Assembly: GCF_000711955.1 (NCBI RefSeq)
Contig: NZ_JONR01000001.1
Coordinates: forward strand, 390,223-454,222
Direction of reading: 5' to 3'
Source: Nevskia soli DSM 19509
GTDB taxonomy: Bacteria; Pseudomonadota; Gammaproteobacteria; Nevskiales; Nevskiaceae
DNA: 64,000 nucleotides
The first letter of the stretch is position 1, and each line of letters starts with the position of its first letter. This document shows positions 9,688-18,115 of the stretch, one piece after another. The position numbers were made by a program, and so were the translations under genes. A model generated the notes under the pieces. The model saw only the letters and a list, made by a program, of their open reading frames with translations. It searched no databases and was not told the origin of the DNA.

Positions 9688-10710
9688 ATGATTCAGACTG
9701 ATGTCGTCATCGTCGGCGCAGGTCCTTGCGGCCTGTTTCAGGTATTCGAGCTGGGCCTGCTGGATTTGCGCGCCCATGTCATCGATGCGCTGCCCATCAT
9801 CGGCGGCCAGTGCGCCGAGTTGTATCCCGACAAGCCGATCTACGACATCCCCGGCTTCCCCACGGTCGGCGCCCTGGAACTGGTCGACCGCCTGGTGCAG
9901 CAGATCAAGCCGTTCTCGCCCACTTTCCACCTTGGCCAGCAGGTGCAGGAAGTGCGCAAGCTGGAAGACGGCAGCTTCCATCTCGTCACCTCCACCGGCA
10001 CCGAGTTCAACACCAAGGCCGTGATCATCGCCGGCGGCGTCGGCGCGTTCCAGCCGGTGCTGCTGCGCCTGGAAGGCCTGGAGAAGTACGACGACAAGCA
10101 GCTGTTCTACCGCGTCAAGGACCCCAGCCTGCACCAGGGCAAGAAGGTGGTGGTCTGCGGCGGCGGCGACTCGGCCCTGGACTGGGCCCTGCAGATGGTC
10201 GGCAAGGCCAGCGAAGTGACCCTGATCCACCGCTCCGCCGCCTTCAAGGCGGCCCCGGCCTCGGTGTCGAAGTTCAAGGAACTGGTCGACGCCGGCAAGG
10301 CCAAGCTGCTGCTCGGCAGCGTGCTCGGCTACGGCGAGACCGAGGGCCGCCTGACCTCCATCAACGTCACCGGGATCGACCAGGTCAAGCACGTCCTGGA
10401 AGTCGACCACGTTCTGGCCTTCTACGGCCTCAGCCCCAAGCTGGGACCGATCGCCGAATGGGGCCTGACCCTCAACAAGCACCAGATCGAAGTCGATACC
10501 GAGAAATTCCAGACCTCCACCCCCGGCATCTACGCGGTGGGCGACATCAACTACTACCCCGGCAAGAAGAAGCTGATCCTGTCCGGCTTCCACGAGGGCG
10601 CCCTGGCCGCGTTCGCCATCAAGCACCAGCTCTTTCCCAACGAGAAGATCAACCTGCAATACACCACCACCAGCACCTCCATGCACAAGAAACTTGGGGT
10701 GCCGGACTAG
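9688..10710 (+). CDS. Ferredoxin/flavodoxin-NADP+ reductase, thioredoxin-reductase-like type
   Basis: 340-residue flavoprotein transferring electrons between NADPH and ferredoxin or flavodoxin. The FAD-binding Rossmann motif VIVGAGPCG is at residues 7-15 and a second dinucleotide motif, VVVCGGGDSALD, is at about 152-163. The C-terminal FAD contact is STPGIYAVGDINYY. It has the thioredoxin-reductase domain order but lacks the CxxC redox pair (only GGQC is present), which marks the TrxR-like FNR group (YumC/FNR2) rather than a thioredoxin reductase. It is monocistronic, with a palindrome cluster about 60 bp upstream. It ends just before an inverted repeat. Confidence 0.9.
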   Translation: MIQTDVVIVGAGPCGLFQVFELGLLDLRAHVIDALPIIGGQCAELYPDKPIYDIPGFPTVGALELVDRLVQQIKPFSPTFHLGQQVQEVRKLEDGSFHLVTSTGTEFNTKAVIIAGGVGAFQPVLLRLEGLEKYDDKQLFYRVKDPSLHQGKKVVVCGGGDSALDWALQMVGKASEVTLIHRSAAFKAAPASVSKFKELVDAGKAKLLLGSVLGYGETEGRLTSINVTGIDQVKHVLEVDHVLAFYGLSPKLGPIAEWGLTLNKHQIEVDTEKFQTSTPGIYAVGDINYYPGKKKLILSGFHEGALAAFAIKHQLFPNEKINLQYTTTSTSMHKKLGVPD

Positions 10711-10720
10711 TGTCTTAGGC

Positions 10721-10793
10721 GCGACGGGCTAAAAACCGCGCCAACAGCCGAATCTGCGGCATAATTCATGCGTCGGGTACTAAAGCCCGTCGC
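10721..10793. repeat. Widely spaced inverted repeat
   Basis: GCGACGGGCT (10721-10730) and its complement AGCCCGTCGC (10784-10793) lie 53 bp apart in the spacer after the reductase gene. This could be a terminator stem or a protein-binding pair; the loop is long for a terminator. Confidence 0.4.
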
Positions 10794-10817
10794 CACTGAC
10801 CCATGGAGGGATGTCCG

Positions 10818-11123
10818 ATGAAGCTGAACAACCGCATTGCCCTGACCCTTGTGTTGAGCGCCGCCTTGTTCTCCGCATCGGCGCTCGCCCAGGATGCCGG
10901 CGCCACGCCCGCAGCCGATGCCCCGGCCGCCCACGCCCACAAGCACATGAAAAAGGCCGGCAAGGCCTCGGCCCACGGCGCCAGCTACGAAAGCTGCCTC
11001 AAGCAGAAACTGGCCGTGGCCGAATACTTCTGCAGCATCCATCCCGATGCCTGCCAGGCCGAGAAGGATGGCGCCGCCACCCAGTGCCGCAGCGAAGCCC
11101 GCGGCGAGCGGCAGAAGGGGTAA
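10818..11123 (+). CDS. Small secreted cysteine-containing protein, unknown function
   Basis: 101-residue precursor with a clear signal peptide (RIALTLVLSAALFSASALAQ). An Ala/His/Lys-rich stretch (DAPAAHAHKHMKKAGKA) follows, then a compact tail with four cysteines (ESCLKQK, EYFCS, DACQAEK, ATQCRSE) that could form two disulphides in the periplasm. I do not recognise the family. The histidines could bind metal (inference). GGAGGG seven bases upstream supports ATG 10818 over the in-frame ATG at 10803. The gene is followed directly by a TAGTG-heptad inverted repeat. Confidence 0.7.
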   Translation: MKLNNRIALTLVLSAALFSASALAQDAGATPAADAPAAHAHKHMKKAGKASAHGASYESCLKQKLAVAEYFCSIHPDACQAEKDGAATQCRSEARGERQKG

Positions 11124-11128
11124 AAAGG

Positions 11129-11223
11129 CAGTGGCTAGTGATTAGTGGTTAGTGACTAGTCAAACGGCTGCTGCGCCGGGCGGGGCTTTTACTAGCCACT
11201 GATCACTAGCCACTAACCACTGC
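11129..11223. repeat. TAGTG-heptad inverted repeat element, copy 1
   Basis: The left arm (11129-11160) is built of heptads of the form TAGTGNN. The right arm (11191-11222) is its imperfect complement over about 33 bp. The arms enclose a GC-rich core ending in CTTTT. The element fills the space between the small secreted gene and the pgm stop codon. Copy 2 is at 63438-63541. Confidence 0.75.
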
Positions 11224-11224
11224 T

Positions 11225-12856
11225 TTATGTAATCACATTCGGCGCCTTGCGCCCGGTCAGCTCGCCGATCCGCACGATCTGCTCCGCCGCATTGGCCAGT
11301 GGCGCCACCGCGCTGTCCGTCTCCCAGCCCAGCGCCGTCTCCAGCTTCTCGTAGCGCTCCAGGTAGAGCCGCAGGGTGGCGCCCTCGGTGCCGGTGCCGG
11401 ACAGGCGCAGCACGATGCGCGCCGCGTCCCCGAACACCACGCGCAGGCCCTGGTGCACGGCGATGCTGCCGTCCACCGGGTCGTGGTAGCTGAATTCGTC
11501 CGCCTGGGTCACCGTCCAGTCGCCATAGGTCTTGCCCGGCAGGTGCGCGTTGGCGTCGGCCAGGGCCTGGGTCACGCTGGCGGCGGTGGCGGTGGACAGA
11601 TTCTCGTAGTCGTGGCGGGCGAAGTAATGACGGCCGAAGCGGCGCCAGTGCTGCTCGGCGATCTCCCGCACCGACAGCCCGGTGACCGCCAGCACATTGA
11701 TCCAGGCCAGCACCGCCCACAACCCGTCCTTCTCGCGCGCATGCGAGGAGGAGGTGCCGAAGCTCTCCTCGCCGCACAGGGTCAGGCGGCCGGCGTCGAA
11801 CAGGTTGGCGAAGAATTTCCAGCCGGTGGGCGTCTCGTGGAATTCCACCTTCAGCGCCTTGGCCACCTGGTCCACCGCCCGGCAGGTCGGCATCGAGCGG
11901 GCCAGGCCCTTGAGGCCGCCGCGATAGCCCGGCAGCTTGTCCAGGTGCGCCGCCAGCATGGCCAGGGAGTCCCCCGGCGAGATGAAGATGCCGCGGCCCA
12001 GGATCATGTTGCGGTCGCCGTCACCGTCGCTGGCGGCCGCCAGGTCGGGCGAGGCCGGGCTGTGGACCAGGTCGACGAGGTGCTTGGCGTAGATCAGGTT
12101 GGGGTCGGGGTGGCCGCCGCCGAAATCCTCCAGCGGGGTGGCGTTCATCACCGCATTCGTCGCCGCGCCGAGCTGCTCCACCAGGATGCGCTGGGCGTAG
12201 GGGCCGGTCACCGCGTGCATGGCGTCGAAGCGCAGCGTGCCGCCCTTCTTGATCCACTCGCGGATGCGGTCGAAGTCGAACAGGCTCTGCATCAGGGCCG
12301 AGTAGTCCTCGACGCAGTCCACCACCTCGATTTCCATCTCCTCCAGCTTCTGCAGCCCGCGCCGGTCGAGGTCGAGATTGGCGCCCTCGGCCACCCGGTA
12401 GCGCTGGATGGTCTTGCTGTGCTCGTAGATGCGGGTGGTCAGCCCCTCCGGGGCCTGGCCGCCGCCGGCGACGTTGAACTTGATGCCGAAGTCCCCGTCC
12501 GGCCCGGCCGGGTTGTGGCTGGCCGTGAACAGGAAGCCGCCGCCGGCCTTGCGCAGGCGGATCAGGTGCGAGGCGGCCGGGGTGGAAAGCAGCCCGCCCT
12601 GGCCGACCACCACCTTGGCCACGCCGTTGGCCGCGGCCATGGCGATGGCGGTGAAAATCGCCTCACGGTTGTAATAACGGCCGTCGCCCCCAATGATCAG
12701 GGTCTTGCCGCGCAGACTGGTCTCGACGTCGAAAATGGACTGTAAAAAATTTTCGAGATAATGCGGCTGCTGGAACACGGCAACCTTCTTGCGTAATCCA
12801 GCAGTGCCGGATTTCTGGTCGTTATAGGGCTTGGTCTGTAGTTCGCGGATTGGCAT
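11225..12856 (-). CDS. pgm: Phosphoglucomutase (alpha-D-glucose phosphate-specific)
   Basis: Interconverts glucose-1-phosphate and glucose-6-phosphate. It has 543 residues and resembles the PGM1-type enzyme. SGTAGLRKKV is near the N-terminus, the catalytic phospho-Ser113 is in TASHNPAGPDGDFG, the Mg2+ loop is DGDGD (277-281), and the sugar-specificity loop is CGEES (361-365). The frame extends to 12982, but ATG 12856 gives the family N-terminus. It is divergent from the DUF1249 gene across 60 bp. The stop codon abuts a heptad inverted repeat that may terminate transcription. Confidence 0.95.
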   Translation of the reverse strand: MPIRELQTKPYNDQKSGTAGLRKKVAVFQQPHYLENFLQSIFDVETSLRGKTLIIGGDGRYYNREAIFTAIAMAAANGVAKVVVGQGGLLSTPAASHLIRLRKAGGGFLFTASHNPAGPDGDFGIKFNVAGGGQAPEGLTTRIYEHSKTIQRYRVAEGANLDLDRRGLQKLEEMEIEVVDCVEDYSALMQSLFDFDRIREWIKKGGTLRFDAMHAVTGPYAQRILVEQLGAATNAVMNATPLEDFGGGHPDPNLIYAKHLVDLVHSPASPDLAAASDGDGDRNMILGRGIFISPGDSLAMLAAHLDKLPGYRGGLKGLARSMPTCRAVDQVAKALKVEFHETPTGWKFFANLFDAGRLTLCGEESFGTSSSHAREKDGLWAVLAWINVLAVTGLSVREIAEQHWRRFGRHYFARHDYENLSTATAASVTQALADANAHLPGKTYGDWTVTQADEFSYHDPVDGSIAVHQGLRVVFGDAARIVLRLSGTGTEGATLRLYLERYEKLETALGWETDSAVAPLANAAEQIVRIGELTGRKAPNVIT

Positions 12857-12880
12857 GCTTCTTCTCTTGGGCGCGCATAT

Positions 12881-12910
12881 TTGTCGCGCGTTGAAACCGT
12901 ATCTTATAGT
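12881..12910 (+). promoter_or_regulatory. Candidate sigma-70 promoter for the DUF1249 gene
   Basis: TTGTCG (12881-12886) and TATAGT (12905-12910) are 18 bp apart. A start site about seven bases after the -10 box would fall at the ATG at 12917, predicting a leaderless mRNA. Confidence 0.45.
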
Positions 12911-12916
12911 CCGAAC

Positions 12917-13414
12917 ATGCAACTCGATACGACATTCGCAGATCGCTGTCCCTGCTGCGGCAAGCCGCGGCGGATCGCACATCTGCTGGACCTTTACGAG
13001 CGCAACTACCAGCTGCTCGAACGCCTGGTTCCGGAACTGGAACTGCCGTTCGAGCGCGCGGTGTCGCGCAGCGCCACCGATCTCCCCTTGATCCTGACCA
13101 TGGTGGAGCGGGCGCCGTATACCTCAGAGCTGCGGCTGACCTACGAGTTCAATACGCCGGAGGGGAAGCGGCTGGAGCCGGATATGTGGGTCAAGGTCTA
13201 CCGCGACGCCCGCGTGGCCGAGGCCCTGCATTGCGGCAAGCGGCTGCCGTGGCTGGCGGTTGACGAGACGGATCCGGAGGTGGGGAAGTTCCTGCATGAC
13301 CAGTGGGCGCGCAACCACATGCTGTCCCGCTGGCTCGAATACCTGCTCGAACACGGCCATGGCTTTTCAGTTGCCGCGCGCCCGCGCACCAAGCCTGCGA
13401 ATCTGCAGCAGTAG
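12917..13414 (+). CDS. DUF1249 family protein (YqiB-like)
   Basis: 165-residue cytosolic protein resembling E. coli YqiB. It has the opening helix LYERNYQLLERLVPEL, then TMVERAPYTSELRLTYEF and MWVKVYRDARVAEAL, and ends with LHDQWARNHMLSRWLEYLLEHG. The function of the family is not established. The N-terminus adds CPCCGKP, which could bind a metal (inference). The ATG at 12917 lacks a Shine-Dalgarno and may be read from a leaderless transcript. An upstream in-frame start at 12881 overlaps the promoter. Confidence 0.82.
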   Translation: MQLDTTFADRCPCCGKPRRIAHLLDLYERNYQLLERLVPELELPFERAVSRSATDLPLILTMVERAPYTSELRLTYEFNTPEGKRLEPDMWVKVYRDARVAEALHCGKRLPWLAVDETDPEVGKFLHDQWARNHMLSRWLEYLLEHGHGFSVAARPRTKPANLQQ

Positions 13415-13463
13415 AGTTGTAGCCGAAACCCGGGGCAGCCGCCCCGTTCGCATCCGCGCTGCT

Positions 13464-13492
13464 CCCCCTCTCCCTACGAAGTGGGGAGAGGG
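13464..13492. repeat. CCCTCTCCC-type palindrome, second copy
   Basis: CCCTCTCCC (13466-13474) pairs with GGGAGAGGG (13484-13492) across TACGAAGTG. A GGGGTGAGGGG tail follows, as in the copy at 5158. Confidence 0.7.
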
Positions 13493-13596
13493 CTGGGGTG
13501 AGGGGCGCTTTTCTATTTGAATTGCACCACCCTCCGTTCGCCCCGAGTGCCCGCGAAGCGGGTGTATCGAGGGGCCAGGCACACACTCGCCGCCAT

Positions 13597-13624
13597 CGTC
13601 ATCCCCGCGAAGGCGGGGATCCAG
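13597..13624. repeat. CGTCATTCC-type dispersed palindrome, second copy
   Basis: ATCCCCGC and GCGGGGAT arms with a GAAG loop, preceded by CGTC and followed by CCAG, as at 4444. Confidence 0.7.
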
Positions 13625-13677
13625 TTTTGACATCCTCACCGCACGGACAAACCACGGTAAATACACGTCGCTCGCCG

Positions 13678-13864
13678 CATGCGTGCCAACAAAAAACCTT
13701 GGCACGCATGGCACGCATGGTGTTTTTCAGATCCTGAACTTACAACAGCCAAACGCGAGCTCGCAATGGCCATCCCTGGCGAGACCTCGCCAGATTTCCT
13801 AACCCCGCCCGGCCATCAATGGCCGGGCGTTCGGTGCCACGCGAATGACATTGAGTCATTCGCG
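13678..13864. repeat. Cluster of five hairpins in a 485-bp spacer
   Basis: In order: CATGCGTGCCAA / TTGGCACGCATG (12 bp, loop 9; 13678-13710); the palindrome GCGAGCTCGC (13755-13764); TGGCGAG / CTCGCCA (loop 2; 13777-13792); GCCCGGCCAT / ATGGCCGGGC (loop 2; 13807-13828); CGCGAATGAC / GTCATTCGCG (loop 5; 13840-13864). All stems are perfect. No credible gene lies in 13415-13899; small open frames here have no family signature. Confidence 0.8.
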
Positions 13865-13910
13865 CAGCCCCTCACCATGGTGTTTTTCGGCCCTGAAACC
13901 TAAAACAGCC
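13716..13910. repeat. Imperfect direct repeat, 160 bp apart
   Basis: CATGGTGTTTTTC...AACAGCC occurs at 13716-13750 and again at 13876-13910, with 27 of 35 positions identical. The second copy covers the last codons and stop of the DUF885 gene (stop at 13900-13902), so part of that 3' end seems to have been duplicated together with the hairpin cluster. Confidence 0.7.
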
Positions 13911-15630
13911 CGCCCTTGTCCTTCGGCAGCATCTGCTCCCGCACCAGCGGAATCGGCGGGCCGCCATACGACAGGAACTGGTCATGGAAGTCATGCCAGC
14001 CGGCCCGGCCGCCGTGGCTGGCGGTCCAGTCGCCGCGCAGTTTGCGGATCATCAGCTTGCCCAGGGTGTAGTTGAGGTAGGCCGGGTCGTAGGTGCCGCG
14101 GGCGGCTTGCTGGCGGGCGTTGCCGGCGTCCTGGTAGGCCTGTTCGCGGAACATGGTTTCGCAGGTCTGCACGGTCATGCCCTTCGTGTGCATGCCGATG
14201 GCGCAGAGGAAGCGCACGTCGCGCAGCAGGGCTTCGGAGAGCTGGCCGACGTGGACATCGGGGGCGCCGTCGCCGAGGCCGGCTTCCCACATCATTTCCT
14301 CGGTGTAGTGGGCCCAGCCTTCGGCGTAGGCGTAGCCGACGAAGATCTGGCCGAACTGGAACGGCGAGCGGTTGGCGTGCAGGAACTGCAGGAAGTGGCC
14401 GGGCCAGACTTCGTGCGCCGAGGTGAACAGCAGTACCGATTTGCCCGGCACGTAGGCGTCCTGCTCTGCCTTGGGCCAGGCCGGGTCGGGCGGGGCGATG
14501 TAGTAGGTCGAGGGCATGCCCTTGTCGTAGGGGCCGGCGATGTTGATGTAGGCGAAGTTCCAGCGCTGGTAGGCCGGTGCTTCGTTGACCAGGGCTTTTT
14601 CCTCGCTGGGGATGGTGACGAGGTTCTTGTCGAGGATGAACTGGCGCAACTGGTCGAGCTGGGCCCGCGCGCCTTCCACAGCGCCGCCCTGCGGCTTGTC
14701 GGCTTCCACCTTGGCGACGCAGGCCTCGATGCCGCCGCCGGGCAGCAATTCGGCGCAGGCTTCCTTCAGCGCCGCCAGGTTGCGCGCCAGGTCGGCCTTG
14801 CCGACCTTTTCCAGCTCGGCCAGCGGCGTGCGCACGCGCTCGGTGCGCCACAGCATGTCGGCGAACAGCTTCGGGCCGAGGGCGAAGTTGTCGGTGGCCT
14901 TGGGCTGCTCGCCCTGGAGCCAGTCGGCGACGCCGAGCATCGCTTGCGCGGCGGGTTCGATGGCGGCCTTCAGATTGGCCTGCAAGGCCTGGTCGCTGAC
15001 CCCGGCGAAAGCCTGCGGCGCATCGTTGCGGAAGAAGTCGGCGTAGCCGGAAAAGGCGGCGATGCTGCGCGCGACATAGGTCTTCGGCAGCGGCGTCTTC
15101 AGGTTGGCGCGGATCTGCGCGGCCGCGGTGGGAATGGCCTTCAGGTAATTGGTGAACGCCTTCATCCGCGTCTCGAGCGGCGCGTAGGGCCGCTCGAAAT
15201 AGACGCTGGGATCGAAGCTGCCGTCGAGATAGTAGGACGGGTTGTGGAACGGCTCCTGCGCCTCGTCGCGCCAGAACAGTTCGCCGTCGATGCGCGCCAG
15301 CAGGTATTCCCGCTCGAAGCGCTGCTGCGGTGACAGCGAAGCCTGCTTGAACGCTTGCGCCTGCTTCTGTTCGGCCTTCAGCCAGGCGACTTCCTTGCCG
15401 ATACCGGCGGCGCTCCAGTCCGGCAGCTTGCCGTCGAATTCATGCCGCCCGGCCTGCACGGCGGAAGCCGGCTCGAGCTGGAAATAGCCTTCCTGGTAGC
15501 TGTCGAGGAACCCGGCCCACTTCGGATCGGCTGCTGCGGTGTCGGCGGCGAGCGCCGGCGTCGCGGCGGCGAGCAATGCTAGCACCGAGCAACCGGCAAG
15601 CAGCTGCCTGCTTGTCTTGCGAGGAATCAT
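13900..15630 (-). CDS. DUF885 family metallopeptidase-like, secreted
   Basis: 576-residue precursor with a signal peptide (LLAGCSVLALLAAATPALA). It carries the DUF885 zinc-site signature HEVWPGH at about residues 406-412, followed by FLQFLH and YAEGWAHYTEEMMWEAGL; the second Glu of the latter is the likely third ligand. Family members are putative periplasmic or secreted peptidases of unclear substrate. The length fits the family (550-620). ATG 15630 is chosen over 15681 because it gives a clean signal peptide and follows AAAGGGGTG. It lies downstream of mgtE on the same strand, 117 bp away. Its 3' end is part of a direct repeat. Confidence 0.85.
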   Translation of the reverse strand: MIPRKTSRQLLAGCSVLALLAAATPALAADTAAADPKWAGFLDSYQEGYFQLEPASAVQAGRHEFDGKLPDWSAAGIGKEVAWLKAEQKQAQAFKQASLSPQQRFEREYLLARIDGELFWRDEAQEPFHNPSYYLDGSFDPSVYFERPYAPLETRMKAFTNYLKAIPTAAAQIRANLKTPLPKTYVARSIAAFSGYADFFRNDAPQAFAGVSDQALQANLKAAIEPAAQAMLGVADWLQGEQPKATDNFALGPKLFADMLWRTERVRTPLAELEKVGKADLARNLAALKEACAELLPGGGIEACVAKVEADKPQGGAVEGARAQLDQLRQFILDKNLVTIPSEEKALVNEAPAYQRWNFAYINIAGPYDKGMPSTYYIAPPDPAWPKAEQDAYVPGKSVLLFTSAHEVWPGHFLQFLHANRSPFQFGQIFVGYAYAEGWAHYTEEMMWEAGLGDGAPDVHVGQLSEALLRDVRFLCAIGMHTKGMTVQTCETMFREQAYQDAGNARQQAARGTYDPAYLNYTLGKLMIRKLRGDWTASHGGRAGWHDFHDQFLSYGGPPIPLVREQMLPKDKGGLF

Positions 15631-15747
15631 GGTCACACCCCTTTTTTGGCTGCGGACGAACCGGGCCATGCGCTGGCCCATGAGGGACGCCGCTTTGTAG
15701 TCACAGCATACAACGCTGCCGTTGCCGCGAATCGGCCTGCAACAGTT

Positions 15748-16980
15748 TTAGATCAGGATGATGGTAGCCAGGCCCAGGAACAGGCTGATACCGACGATAT
15801 CGGTGGTGGTGGTCAGGAAGATGCTCGACGCCGTCGCAGGGTCGGCGCCGAAGCGGCGCAGGATCGAAGGCACCGCCACGCCGGCGATGCCGCCGGTGAG
15901 GCAGGCACCGGTCATCGCCATCATCACCACCAGGCCGGCCCGCCAGGGATGCACGGCGTGCTCGCTGACCGCATAGAAATACATCACCGCCCCGGCGACC
16001 AGGCCGATGATGGCGCCGTTGAGCGCGCCGAGCAGCAATTCCTTGCGCAGCAGCCGCCCGGCCACGTCGCGCTTGTATTCGTCCAGGGCGATGCCGCGCA
16101 GCGTCACCGCCAGGGTCTGGCAACCGGTGTTGCCGGCCACGCTGGAAAGGATCGGCAGGAAGGCGGTGAGGATCACCAGCTGGCTCAGCGTGGTACTGAA
16201 CAGGCTGACGATGAAGCCGACCACCAGGCCGGTGAGCAAATTGACCTGCAGCCAGGGGTGGCGCAGCTTGAGGCTGCGCGGCCAGGGCGACAGCAAGCGC
16301 TCCTCGCTGCCCACACCGACCATCAAGCCGCTCTGCGCGCTGATCTCGTAGGCGCGCGCCTCGAACAGCGCAGCGCCGGCCACCGTGCCGAGCAGGGCGC
16401 CCTGCTCGTCGCACACCGGGTACAGCGGATAATGGCGGCGCGCGGTTTCATGCATCGCGTCCTCCACCGTCATCTGCGGCGTCAGGGAAAACGGCTGCGC
16501 CAGCATGACGTCCTCGACCCGGGCTTCCGGCGTGGCCAGCAGCAGGTCGCGCATCGTCACCAATCCACGCAGCCGGTTCTCTTCATCGACCACATAGGCG
16601 TAGATCACCAGCACATGGCGGTCCGCGAGCGTACGGACCTTGTCCACGATCTGCGCCACGTTCACGCCCAGCGGGAACACCGCTTCCGGCGGCATCATCA
16701 GGGCGCCGACGCTGTCCTCGTGGTGGTGCTGCGCCGTTTCATCCGGTGCCTGCAACCGCCCGTCGATGGCGCACAGGATCGCGCGATGCGTTTCGGAATA
16801 GCGTTCCAGCAGGGCCTTGCGCGTATGCGGATCGAGCTCACCCAGTACCGCCGCCACCAGCGCGTCGGGTTTGCCCTGCAGCAGCATGAAGGCATCGGAA
16901 GGTGCGCGCTGACGCACCGACCGGGTGAGCATGCGCACTTCGTCTTGCCGCGGTGATGCGGGAGTCTTCGGCTGCGACAT
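15748..16980 (-). CDS. mgtE: MgtE family magnesium transporter
   Basis: 410-residue inner-membrane Mg2+ channel/transporter. Domain order: N-terminal MgtE_N helical domain (about 1-125, shortened), two CBS motifs (about 130-250, including VTMRDLLLA and YPLYPVCDEQG), then a connecting helix. Five hydrophobic segments from about residue 265 to the end include the pore region SSVAGNTGCQTLAV and the TTTTDIVG segment seen in MgtE. Mg2+ bound between the CBS and N domains closes the channel in characterised members. No Mg2+-sensing leader is recognised upstream. Confidence 0.93.
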   Translation of the reverse strand: MSQPKTPASPRQDEVRMLTRSVRQRAPSDAFMLLQGKPDALVAAVLGELDPHTRKALLERYSETHRAILCAIDGRLQAPDETAQHHHEDSVGALMMPPEAVFPLGVNVAQIVDKVRTLADRHVLVIYAYVVDEENRLRGLVTMRDLLLATPEARVEDVMLAQPFSLTPQMTVEDAMHETARRHYPLYPVCDEQGALLGTVAGAALFEARAYEISAQSGLMVGVGSEERLLSPWPRSLKLRHPWLQVNLLTGLVVGFIVSLFSTTLSQLVILTAFLPILSSVAGNTGCQTLAVTLRGIALDEYKRDVAGRLLRKELLLGALNGAIIGLVAGAVMYFYAVSEHAVHPWRAGLVVMMAMTGACLTGGIAGVAVPSILRRFGADPATASSIFLTTTTDIVGISLFLGLATIILI

Positions 16981-17153
16981 CGGGCTGCCTCGTTCGGAAC
17001 GGCGTTCCGCCCGATCTTACCGGCCGCAGACAGCCAGCGGCAAAGCCCGGGTGCGCCGCAGCGCACACTTGCCCGCGGGAAATTTCATGGCGGGAAAAGG
17101 GCGGTTTGGGCGTATCCCGCGCCGCGGCGCCACGCCGGATTTCCCGGAGGCAG

Positions 17154-17918
17154 TCAGCTTCCGGCCTGTCCCGCCCAGGATCTGGCGAACTGGTGCGCCA
17201 CGCGGCCCGAACGCGAAGCGCGCGCGAGGGCCCAGCGCAGCGAGGCCTTTTCGGTTGCCTCGTCCCAGGCGGTATGGCCCAGTCGCTTGAGGTGCAGGCG
17301 CACCAGTTCCAGGTACATCTCCTGGTTGAACGGCGGAAACGACAGCCACAGGCCGAAGCGTTCCGACAGTGCGATCTTGTCCTCGGACGATTCGCCCGGA
17401 TGCAGTTCGCCGTCGACGAACTTGAACTCCTCGTTCTCGCTGCGGAATTCCGGCATCAGGTGGCGGCGGTTGCTGGTGGCGTAGATCAGCACATTGTCCG
17501 GCGGTTCCTCGATGCCGCCGTCGAGCGCGGCCTTCAGCGCCGCCAGGGCGGGATCGTTCTGCGCCACGGAGAAATCGTCGACGTAGAGCACGAAGCGCTC
17601 GGCACGCTCGCGCAGCGGCGCCACCACGTCGGGCAGGTCGGTGAGGTCGTGCGGATGCACTTCCACCAGGCGCAGCCCCTGGCCGCTGAATTCGCCGAGC
17701 AGGGCTTTCACCAGCGAGGACTTGCCGGTGCCGCGGCTGCCGGTGAGCAGGGCGTGGTTGGCGGGGCGGCCGGTGACGAATTGGCGTGTATTCGCCAGCA
17801 ACTCGGTCTTCTGCCGCTCGATGCCGAGCAACTCGTCGAGGCGCCCGTGGGACGGGAAGGTGATCGGTTGGAGGGAACCGTTGCGCCAGCGGTAGGCGAG
17901 GGCTTGATCGGCAGCCAT
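17154..17918 (-). CDS. DUF815 family AAA+ ATPase
   Basis: 254-residue P-loop ATPase: Walker A GSRGTGKSSL (60-69), Walker B FVLYVDDFS, and a sensor-like YATSNRRHLMPE. The DUF815 pattern with FNQEMYL and a C-terminal GRVAHQFARSW is clear. The cellular role of the family is not established. ATG 17918 is preferred to 17981 because AGGAG lies upstream and the family begins near this point. It is separated from ettA, which lies upstream on the same strand, by a 197-bp spacer that carries a structured plus-strand element. Confidence 0.82.
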   Translation of the reverse strand: MAADQALAYRWRNGSLQPITFPSHGRLDELLGIERQKTELLANTRQFVTGRPANHALLTGSRGTGKSSLVKALLGEFSGQGLRLVEVHPHDLTDLPDVVAPLRERAERFVLYVDDFSVAQNDPALAALKAALDGGIEEPPDNVLIYATSNRRHLMPEFRSENEEFKFVDGELHPGESSEDKIALSERFGLWLSFPPFNQEMYLELVRLHLKRLGHTAWDEATEKASLRWALARASRSGRVAHQFARSWAGQAGS

Positions 17919-17980
17919 GTCCAGCTTTTCTCCTGCGAACGAGAACCAGCGCACAGTTTGCGCCCTGAAATCTTCCAACA

Positions 17981-18108
17981 CCCCTCAGCCGGGGGATACC
18001 GCCGCGTAGCCGTCCCGCCCTACTGTGATCCCAGGGGCGGAAAGCGTCCGCGAATGATTCATCGGACGCCAGAGTTGGCGCGGCACCGCAAGGCGCCGCG
18101 CTTTTTTT
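17981..18108 (+). ncRNA. Candidate small structured RNA
   Basis: Four successive stems fit a plus-strand transcript: CCCC/GGGG at 17981-17994, CCGCCC/GGGCGG at 18015-18040, GCGTCCG/CGGACGC at 18044-18069, and a GC-rich terminator at 18078-18108. No plus-strand gene enters this spacer, so the terminator seems to serve a transcript that begins here. I cannot assign a family, and no clear promoter is visible. Confidence 0.3.
18078..18108 (+). terminator. Rho-independent terminator, plus orientation
   Basis: GCGCGGC / GCCGCGC stem followed at once by seven T. The T-run is on the plus strand, so it does not fit as a standard terminator for the minus-strand ettA that ends at 18116. Confidence 0.7.
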
Positions 18109-18115
18109 ATGTTTG

